From positions 23,423,407 through 23,487,406 of the forward strand of contig OX377205.1 of the NCBI GenBank assembly GCA_947396885.1: 64,000 nucleotides of DNA, written 5' to 3'. The stretch is from Heligmosomoides polygyrus polygyrus (taxonomy: Eukaryota; Nematoda; Chromadorea; Rhabditida; Heligmosomidae). Both the position numbers and the translations under genes were made by a program. The notes under the pieces are model-generated. The model had not been told where the DNA came from. It searched no databases and was given only the letters and a program-made list of their open reading frames with translations. Below are positions 56,490-64,000 of the stretch, one piece after another (positions within the stretch are counted from its first letter, which is position 1; each line of letters opens with the position of its first letter).

Positions 56490-56840
56490 AGGGCCTAACA
56501 ACTCACTGTTTTCGAGCAGAGCGACGAGAGCGCAGCTCGCGCAGCGTGCGTGGCGTGCACAGCGCGCGGAAGTATGAACAGGCGAATGGAGCGACAGCGC
56601 CGGCGCTGGGGTATTAACACTTTTCGGCGGTGCGCGATCGATTTGCATGCTTTGCACGGGCAACGGGAGCGACGAGAGCGCAGCGCGCGGACGTATGAAC
56701 AGACGACAGCGGCGACTGGAGCGACAGCGCCGGCGCTCGAGCATGAACACTTTTCGGCGGCGCGCGCTCGGTTTTAATCGATGCACGCATGTTTTGCACG
56801 GGCGACGAGTCACTTTTGTCGCGAAGTATGAACAGGCCCA
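56490..56840. repeat. GC-rich tandem duplication (~165-bp unit) with MITE-like right end
   Basis: The phrase GCGACGAGAGCGCAGC, TATGAACAG, GGAGCGACAGCGCCGGCGCT, AACACTTTTCGGCGG, TTGCACGGGC occurs twice. The right end AGTATGAACAGGCCC resembles the GC-rich MITE ends. ORFs in several frames are compositional. Confidence 0.7.
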
Positions 56841-57045
56841 AAAGCAGATCGGAATAGATTTTGAGCGCGAAACTTGGATTGGAGCACGGTTTCCCTCGCG
56901 CGAGCGTTTATCGCTGAGGCACGCATATCTCCACTCAACTCTGAGCGCAGTGAAACTACTTAATCGGGGAAGTGCGCAGCATGGTAGTGCCTCTATACAT
57001 CTATTCGGCGCTAGTTAAAAGTTCCGACTCCACTGACACGACTTC

Positions 57046-57120
57046 GGTCGAAAAAAATTTTTTCGCTGAAACTTTGTCTAGGGGGACATTTGGGGTGCTG
57101 ATCACGAATCTGACATCCGA
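57046..57120. repeat. Dispersed ~70-bp motif
   Basis: CGGTCGAAAAAAATTTTTTC, CGCTGAAACTTTGTCTAG, GGGGTGCTGATCACGAATC and TGACATCCG recur, inverted, at 59549-59630 and 59438-59490. The minus strand reads MSDVRFVISTPNVPLDKVSA here, so the family may derive from coding sequence. Confidence 0.6.
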
Positions 57121-57423
57121 CATCATACTTCTCAACCATTCTTGGAAAGCAGAGCTGTCCAGGTCAGGCTTCTCGTACAAATTCTTCAAATCTGAAGTCA
57201 CACAGCTCGGCTTGAGGTCGATTCCTTTGAAGAGCATGAAGTGCCATGGTTGTAGCATATTCAACGAATGACTCGAAGCAGCAGTCAATCCTTTTTTCCG
57301 CCAATATCGCGGTTTCGTAACTCCATGAGCCGACTATTACCCATACCAACCTCTGCCGTCACCTGCAGAAACTCTAAGAATGTAATCCTGCGCCTTCCTG
57401 TATCTGCGTTTTTTATCATAATT

Positions 57424-58230
57424 ATAAAGCAACCAACAATTCGAGAAAACGACGACTAAATTACAACAACAAAAAACATTAGGGCACATCATGTTCAAGT
57501 GGCTTCGAAGTGGCCTCCCTTGGAGCGGATGCAGAGGGCCAAATTTTTCGGCGATGGGCCGCAGGTCATCAGGAGACAACCCTTCCCACGGCGCAAGGAC
57601 TCCTTCAGAGAATCGAGACTGCGGTGGCGTTTGACGCCGACCCTAGCCTCTAAAATGCCCACACACTTAGTCCATCGGATTCAAATCCGGAGAATACGGC
57701 GGCCATGAAGGCGTGATGGATTCGGGGAAATTTGCCTTGCACCACGCCTGCGCACTCTTCGCACTATGTGCGGGTGCAGAATCCTGTTGGAACGTCCAAT
57801 GTGCATTACCGAAGTGCTAGTGGGCCCAAGGAAGAACTACGGACTCAAGAATGTCTCGTGGTACACATATTCGTCGATTTTCACTCCTTTATCCACGAAA
57901 ACCAGGGGTCTTGCCGCTTGCGCAGATTCCGCTCCAAACCATGGCAGAGTGTGGGTTTTGGACGATAGCAGAGATGCTTCGAGCCTCAGTAGACCACATC
58001 CTACCATTTTGGCGATTGTGCGCCTGCTCCACGGTGAACAGCTTCTTATCCGTGAACAGAATCTGTTCTCAGGCACGACCTGCGGGCCATCGCCGAAAAT
58101 TTCGCGAAACGTTTGGCCCTCTGCATCCGCTTCAAGGGAGGCCACTACGAAACCACTTGAACATGACGTATCCTAATGTTTGTGTTGTTGTAATTCAGTT
58201 GACGTTTTCTCGAATTGTTGGTTGTTTTAT
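57424..58230. pseudogene. Tc1-type transposon relic with ~180-bp inverted ends
   Basis: ATAAAGCAACCAACAATTCG at the left and its complement at the right are long TIRs reaching to about 57600 and 58050. Between them, on the minus strand, damaged transposase pieces are readable (VFVDKGVKIDEYVYHETF; ANFPESITPSWPP; PPYSPDLNPMD), the latter two only after frame changes. The TIRs themselves encode ESLRRG/KGGHFE-like text, so the ends overlap the transposase reading frame. Confidence 0.75.
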
Positions 58231-58241
58231 AAATAAACACA

Positions 58242-59345
58242 CCTGTCGTTTCGTTGATCATCGACTTGCTCGAGCGGGCGCCAGCAGCGTCTCCATTCGT
58301 CCCTGTCGCGTGCCAGAGTGCTCCAATGGATACTCCTCGCTCGAGGGACACGAAGAGCGTCATAGCGGTCGTTCAGGGCTTTCACGAAGAAGTCCGACCA
58401 ACGCGTTGGTGGGCGTCCTGGTGTTCTCTTGACATCCTGCGGAATCCAGTCGGTGACGGCTCTCGTCCAGCGGGTGTCTGCATTACGTGGCCGGCCCACC
58501 TAATTTTAGACAACTTGGCCCACGCGACGGCGCCTCTGATCTTCGAACGTCAGCGAAGCTCGGAACTCCGGAGGCCTTTTCTCACTTGCGTGAGTCGTGT
58601 CACTGCGAGCATCGTCCTCTCAATTCCACGCTGCGCGACGCTGATCGCGTGTTCATCCTGCTTTCGTATAGCCCAGGTCTCTGAGGCGTATGTTAGGGCA
58701 GGGAGAACAGTTGAGTCGAATAGGTGGGCACGGAGTCGGACGTTCTTCGTCTTCTTCGCGACTTCTTCGACGCTCTTGAAAGCTCCCCAAGCCGCTCTTT
58801 TCCTCCTGCTCAGCTCTGGTGCTAGGTCGTTGGCCATGTTGACTTCGCGACCCAGATACACATAGCTGGAGCATTCGGAGATGTTCGTTCCGTTGAGCGA
58901 GAATGGGGCATCAGAAACCCATCCGTTCCTCATGAACATCGTCTTCGTAAGGTTCAGCAGCAGTCCAACGTTCCCACATACACGATCGTTGTCGGCCAGC
59001 ATTCGCTCCGTCTGGCTGATGCTCGGTGTTATGAGCACGATGTCGTCAGCGAAGCGCAGATGGTGCAGCTGCCTGCCGTTGACTTTCACTCCCATGTCCT
59101 CCCATTCTAGTTCGGGCATGACGTTTTCAAGGGTGGCGCTGAAGAGCTTCGGGGGTATGGTATCACCTTGCCGAACCCCTCTCTTCACGTCGATGAGGAC
59201 GTCGTTGTAGAATGGTGAGATCTTGGTCGTGAATCCACTGTAAAGCTCACGAAGGACTCTGATGTACTGAGTAGGAACATCCTGAATGAGTAGGGCGTCG
59301 ATGACCGCTTCAGTTTCGACGGAGTCGAATGCCTTCTTCAGGTCG
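58242..59345 (-). pseudogene. RTE-clade retrotransposon (family B), shorter copy
   Basis: The minus-strand reading [28 protein letters not shown] and the C-terminal domain are close to the 53248 copy, by eye about 95% in DNA. A small deletion near 58480 breaks the frame ([13 protein letters not shown]). It is 5'-truncated at about 59345 and its 3' end abuts the Tc1 relic. Confidence 0.9.
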
Positions 59346-60590
59346 GTTTTATAATTATGACGAAAAAATCTTGTCCACGTTATTTTGGTTCACCCTGTAT
59401 ATTATGCAGCCGAGTCGTGAAAAGCGTATGTCAGATTCATGATCAGTACCCTAAATAGCCCCCTAGACAAACTTTCAGCGAAATCGGTGACCCTGCCTGG
59501 TCCACCCTTGTTAATGGTACGGTGGGTGGCCTCCGACCGAATCGGGAAAAACGGATGTCAGATTGTCGGCTTTGATCAGCACCCCAAATAAGCCCTCTAG
59601 ACAACGTTTCAGCGAAATTTTTTCGACCGGAATCGTGTCGGTGTAGTGGGAACTTCTAACTGTGTCATCTATTCCAATCTGGTTCTAGTGGTCTTAGCAA
59701 TCCCCTTAGTGAAGGGCTAGAACATGAAGGCACAAACAGCCTAACTATGCCATGCCAAGATTCATCGAAAGCCGAACGTGGGCACTACCCTAACCTTATG
59801 TAGTCGCCTTTACGGCGAGGGAGACCAAATGTCGACTTGGCGGCAGCCGCAGGTCCGGCCGAATCCCGGGGGTACGGTAATGCGGTGGTGGTGAAGAATT
59901 GCGGAGCCCACGTCGCGGGTCTTTCAACCTTGGCGGTCCCGTTTGAATTCCCTATCCCGCCCGGCACTTGGTCTGCTTTGTCTCCTGGGTGGCGACAGTG
60001 TGTGCGTGTGTCCTTCTTATTCATGGTCTGCTCCTTAGATTCATAGGTCATTGGATGTGGGCGCGCTCCTTGACAGAGCTATGGGTCGTCGAGTATTGCT
60101 CCGATCGAGTCGATATCTGCTGATCTGCGGCGCGGTTATTCTGTTATACAGCATCCAGTCGGGACCAATTAGCTGATTACTTGTTCCACTGTCTAGCTGT
60201 AGCCGTCTGGATTGACGTTACCATCGGGGTTTTTGTTCGTCAATAACGTTAAACCAAGTTGTAATAGAGGTTCTGGAATTTATGCAGGATTCTACGTTTT
60301 TTCCTCTTTAACCAACTTGAGCCTTCTTAACAGATATGCCTATACGTCTGAAGAACTGTTTACACGTCCCCTTCAAGTATTCTGCCTGTTGGGAAGACCT
60401 CAAAAGCCTGCCAAATGTTAGTATTTCAGACTTTAATCGCTGTAATTGTAACTCTTCTAGGCATTACAGGATGGAATTTTTAGGGGAAATGCTCTAAGTG
60501 AAGTCACCATATATAGGGCTCTACACAACATTTTGTATTACGAAATTAGATTAATTATATTAGTGTAATCGTGTGTTCAACACAACCAGT
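59346..60590. repeat. Dispersed motif copies (59438-59630); otherwise no gene
   Basis: Two inverted copies of the 57046-57120 motif are present. 59790-60060 is GC-richer with an ORF on each strand but no domain. Confidence 0.45.
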
Positions 60591-60591
60591 T

Positions 60592-60642
60592 GAACCACAC
60601 CAAAGCTGCCTATGATAAGGGATTTTATGCAGCTTTGGTGTG
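60592..60642. repeat. Short perfect hairpin
   Basis: ACACCAAAGCTGC and GCAGCTTTGGTGT pair around about 20 bp. A microRNA-like precursor or small repeat is possible. Confidence 0.5.
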
Positions 60643-60899
60643 TTCTGTCTCTGTGGTAAATTGAGGTAGGCCATATCTGATGATATTGGACACTTAAATG
60701 CCTGCAAGGGGGATAAACAATACAAGGTGACCGCTCCTGAGCCACATTGGGCCTAGGTTTTTCAAAGATAAGCAAAAACCATTTTGCTTCACGTACAGAT
60801 CGTGCCACAATGATAGTACGGGGGAGGGGGGGGGGCAGCCCATGGGCTTCGACCGACTTACGCATAGCAGTCGGATATGGTGACATGGAGTTTCCCATA

Positions 60900-61207
60900 A
60901 AGGATAAAAGGATAAAGGACGGCGTTATTCAATCCCTTCTGGGATGCGCCACGCATTCTACTTCTACGGGATGTCGTGGAGGCGACATGAATGCGTACTT
61001 GGCCATACAATGATTTGCGGTGGCCAGCCGATGAGCACGTCAGCGCTTTATCCTTCCCAGACAAGTCTGGTACCAATTCACCGACCCCGGAGGGATGGAA
61101 GGCTTGGTTGGCCTGGGCGAGAAATCCGAACCAGGAACCTGGTATCGGGTGCACGCGACAGTCGCGCCTCCTCCGACTGCGCTGCACGCGCCCGAGTTTC
61201 CCATAGT
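60900..61207 (+). mobile_element. SINE copy
   Basis: Near-identical in layout to the body of 12283-12592, including AAAGGATAAAAGGATAAAGG at its start. The tRNA-like head is absent. Confidence 0.75.
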
Positions 61208-61332
61208 GTACGCAAACTGACGCGTACGTACGTGTAGTGCAAGTTGCAACGAGAGGGGCCTAGGTCAAACGGGTAAAAACTCGTTCAAATATGGGCTGGC
61301 CCCCTCATAGTAGCATTGCCCCAGGATCGTTC

Positions 61333-61492
61333 GGTACTAAGCGGACTGGTTCTCGCTTCACACTGGCAAGGTACCTTAAAACAGGCAGGTTAGATCAGCC
61401 AGACCCAAGAATTCCTTCACTTGCCTAGTTCTGATTGCACATGGTCGTGAAACATGTGCAATCTCGGAGCGGGCACCAGCCCGCTTAGTACC
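61333..61492. repeat. 160-bp inverted-repeat structure with inner hairpin
   Basis: GGTACTAAGCGGACTGGT at the left pairs with the right end (ACCAGCCCGCTTAGTACC). Inside, TGCACATG and CATGTGCA (61436-61460) form a second stem. A T-run follows at 61493. Either a small MITE or a structured transcript. Confidence 0.55.
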
Positions 61493-62058
61493 TTTTTTAT
61501 TTTTGTACAACATTTGCCTCTCTGTAGGTGCCATCGTATAGAGTATTGGAGCGAGTCTCTATTGCTTAGTCATCGCCGAATTTTGTGAACGCTCCTGCTG
61601 TACTTTCATTATAATTATTCGTCATTTTTGTTTATTTGACTGGAAATTTTGGTAATCGTTTGATGGCACCTTCTCCCCCCCCCCCCACAACCACTGGAAT
61701 ACGGGAGGATCCCTTTTAGCTGATTCCTCTGCAAACTGGTTTTCTTGTGTTGCTGGCTTGTTCGTATGGCTGTTGGAAGGTGTTTCTCGACGCAGGGAAG
61801 AATTTGAAAGTTACATCGTGGTTGAGGTGATTTTGAATTTATCGGTAGTGTGTGACTTTGAGGAGCAGCCGTGTCAGGCAACCAGATCTTCCACTCTTCT
61901 TGATTTTCTTCGTTCTCAGTCTGAAACCTTTGATAAAGCTTCAGTGTTCACAGGTAGGAGCTGTCCGTAACAAAGATTTGCCCCAGATTCTTTTTCAGAT
62001 TCGTCTGGAATAGTGCGCTTGACTGGTGAAGAAACAGTAGCGTTTTCGTGCTCACGCG
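61493..62058 (+). other. Region upstream of innexin; possible 5' exon
   Basis: An open stretch 61758-61951 ends at CACAG followed by GTAGGAG, a plausible donor, but its protein is unlike innexin. It may be 5' UTR or chance. Confidence 0.25.
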
Positions 62059-62487
62059 ATGTTTCTGAGCATCCCTTTGCTTGATGACATCGTCAAGGGT
62101 CGCGGCAAGACAGGCCGCAAACAGCCATTGGAGGATTACGTGGACCGCATGCACTATTATGTGACAGGTACGTGGAAGATGTCGGCAACTGTGGTGCCAA
62201 CAAGACCGTTAGGCCAGTTATCTTGCTGTTGTTGCAGTCATGAGAGTCTCAGTTTTTCTTTGTGTTTCGGTTCTCAAACAACTTCACTTCTTTGTTTCAG
62301 TATACATTCTGTGCGTTTTCGCACTACTCGTTGGCTCGAAACAACACTTCGGGAACCCAATCGACTGCTTCATCTCGGCTGAAGTTGATAGTAAGTCGTC
62401 TTATCTGTTGAATTCAATACGCTGGTCTCCACAACAAAACTCAAAATCTTGACGAGTGTGCGTAATAAAATAAGGCGATGGCATCCT

Positions 62488-62534
<47 letters not shown>

Positions 62535-63976
62535 TTTGTTTATTTAAAGACGTGGGATCAAGCCACACGTTGAACACGAAGACAAGAAGAGAGAAACAGA
62601 CATTAAATATGAACAAAAAGGCATCAACGTAGGATCTTGAACAATGGTTACTGTTTGAGGACGATCATTCTGAAACATGAAAGGACCCAAAAAACTAACA
62701 CAAACATAACAAACAAATCATCTCTACTCCACAGCAGAGTTTTCACCCAAAAATTTCCGGAAGGCTTGGCGGAAGGCCAGCGACATTTTATCACAACCGA
62801 GGAATGAATTGAACTCTTTAAGGTTTCTGTAGGTGAAGAAGTTTGATCTAATCTTTGTTCTTACCACCGGAATATATAACCTTAATTTTCTCTTCTGGAA
62901 TGAGTCAGCGGAACACCAAAAAAAGGAGAGTATATCTATAGAAACCCTGTGAGTCAAAATCTTAAACATCATAGTGAGATCTGCCATCCTTCTCCTGCTA
63001 TGTAATGTTGGAAGTCCAAGAATTTTTTCCCTTTCAGATCCATTAGGCTTTATCATTTGCTCTCTTACTCAGACAAAAGTTTGTTAGTAACCGAGCATGA
63101 AAGGGTTTGAAACAGATTTACTGCTCTGTTTGAAATCCTGCCATGTCTCAAACACTAAGTTGGTTAGTAACTGACCATGGCAGCGTTTGGAACCGAGCAC
63201 TGCGCAGTAGCAACTCGTGCTGCGGGGGACTGGCCGCTTTTCGTGCTCGGCTCCAAACACCTTCATGGTGGGTTACTAACCAGCTTGGTGTATGAGACAC
63301 GGCAGGGTCTCAAACCGAGCAGTAAATGTGTTCCAACCCCCTGTCGTGCTCGGTTACTAGCTGACTTTTGACTGAGTAACGAGTAACAACAACATTGTCG
63401 TAGTTATAGCTTTTTTGCAGCTTCGTTAGTTGTTAACTATTTTGATTAAAGTAATAGCTCTTGAGATTTTGTAAAGTAACGATGTTACGACTGTTCTCGC
63501 TTCAGAAGTACGTACATGGCAAGCGTACATCCTCGACTACTGCTTCATGCAAGGTACTTACCGCTACGAACTCGGAATGAACGCAACCACGCCGTCACTT
63601 AATGGTCGGGACCCAATGAACACGAAGCACATCTCTGTCCGATATTACCAGGTATGAATCTGCTCTCTATAGACTACATTTATATTACTTGCAGATTTCA
63701 GTGGGTTCCGTTCTTCTTTGCGTTCCAGTTGCTGTGCTTCATGGTGCCGGATTTCTTCTGGATTTATATTCAATCCTATTTGTGTAGGCAGTTGTATTGT
63801 CCACTGGTTACTTGGAGACGTTATATACCGTTTCGTTTTCAGACATTGACATGTCTATGGTAGTGACAGAAAGTGCGGAGCTGAATTCTGTGAAACGTTC
63901 CAGCAATCGTTCTTCCAAGCTGAACAACATCGCGGATTACATCTTCAGCTACTTTTACTACAGAAAAATTGCTCGT
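62059..63976 (+). CDS. Innexin gap-junction protein, N-terminal exons (partial)
   Basis: Exons 62059-62167, 62301-62390, 63506-63651, 63702-63783 and 63843-63976, all GT-AG and in phase; the gene continues past the window. The product opens MFLSIPLLDDIVKG and DYVDRMHYYV, then the first transmembrane helix YILCVFALLVGS with KQHFGNPIDCF at the extracellular side (innexins have YVGxPIxCW). Next is the first loop (DYCFMQGTYRYELG; normally YCWVxxTYF) and YQWVPFFFAFQLLCFMVPDF, the second helix with the invariant YYQWVP. Innexins form invertebrate gap junctions and hemichannels. The substitutions mark a diverged nematode subgroup. Intron 2 carries a LINE fragment and a MITE. Confidence 0.93.
62485..63060 (-). 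mobile_element. 5'-truncated CR1-like LINE in innexin intron 2
   Basis: An extended TTTATT tail (62485-62545) and a 3' hairpin (62550-62570) precede an uninterrupted C-terminal ORF2 segment (63056-62724: REKILGLPTLHSRRRMADL, FFTYRNLKEFNSF). The open frame suggests a fairly recent insertion. Confidence 0.88.
63066..63379. mobile_element. 314-bp foldback MITE in innexin intron 2
   Basis: TTACTCAGACAAAAG and its partner CTTTTGACTGAGTAA bound two diverged inverted arms of about 115 bp (GTTAGTAACCGAGCA; TGCTCGGTTACTAGC). It lies directly beside the truncated LINE. Confidence 0.8.
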
Positions 63977-64000
63977 GTGAGTCGAGAACATTCCTTCTTT

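Noticed and set aside
1..64000. CRISPR arrays, bacterial operons, phage or viral genes
   Set aside because: No regularly spaced identical repeats of CRISPR type and no prokaryotic gene layout; genes have spliceosomal introns. The reverse transcriptases are non-LTR type, and I saw no LTRs, protease-integrase or envelope-like frames.

Overview
The window looks like one scaffold segment of a parasitic clade V nematode, most likely a hookworm or related strongylid. This is inferred from gene families and repeats, not from a search. Support: short introns with TTTCAG acceptors, a trans-splice-like acceptor beside a start codon, a single-domain astacin, a nematode-type innexin, and a dense mix of RTE and CR1/Jockey-like non-LTR elements, mariner/Tc1, hAT and small inverted-repeat elements. 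Host genes are few and most of the sequence is mobile DNA or its debris.

Layout. 0.5-3.3 kb: exons of a Rho guanine-nucleotide exchange factor (DH-PH, ECT2-like). 3.4-8.2 kb: foldback elements, satellites and a 1,042-bp mariner-type palindrome. 8.7 kb: a tRNA-Ile(AAT). 9.1-12.2 kb: two weak minus-strand exon groups around another foldback. 12.2-13 kb: tRNA-headed SINE copies. 14.3-18.3 kb: a decayed CR1-like LINE and two decayed mariner transposases. 19.0-19.3 kb: a Thr/Pro-rich terminal exon. 20-29 kb: inverted-repeat elements and retrotransposon scraps. 29.3-32.7 kb: a long RTE copy carrying two precisely placed MITE insertions. 53.2-59.3 kb: further RTE copies, GC-rich MITEs and a Tc1-type foldback. 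62.0 kb to the end: the first five coding exons of an innexin.

The most striking region is 33-53 kb. An astacin protease gene occurs twice, on opposite strands, inside an inverted duplication (34165-44652 and 46608-53109). The arms stay in register with no net indel from 47401 to 53109 (coordinate sum 87,274) and differ by only scattered substitutions. The left arm contains a 6.4-kb nested structure: a hAT-type element with an 8-bp target duplication, itself interrupted by a 3,977-bp apparently intact non-LTR retrotransposon. The right arm lacks the retrotransposon, and a third stretch near 46405 shows the site without the hAT. So both insertions can be read against empty sites in the same window. 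A 200-N gap lies near the centre, and the 470 bp before it recur after it, so part of the architecture may be an assembly artefact. A third, broken astacin copy lies at 33.1-33.8 kb.

No CRISPR, operon or other prokaryote-type system is present. The novelty is in transposon biology: recent nested insertions with internal empty-site controls, a covarying 3' hairpin shared by four LINE copies, and a set of MITEs sharing a terminal signature and TAA/TTA target duplications.
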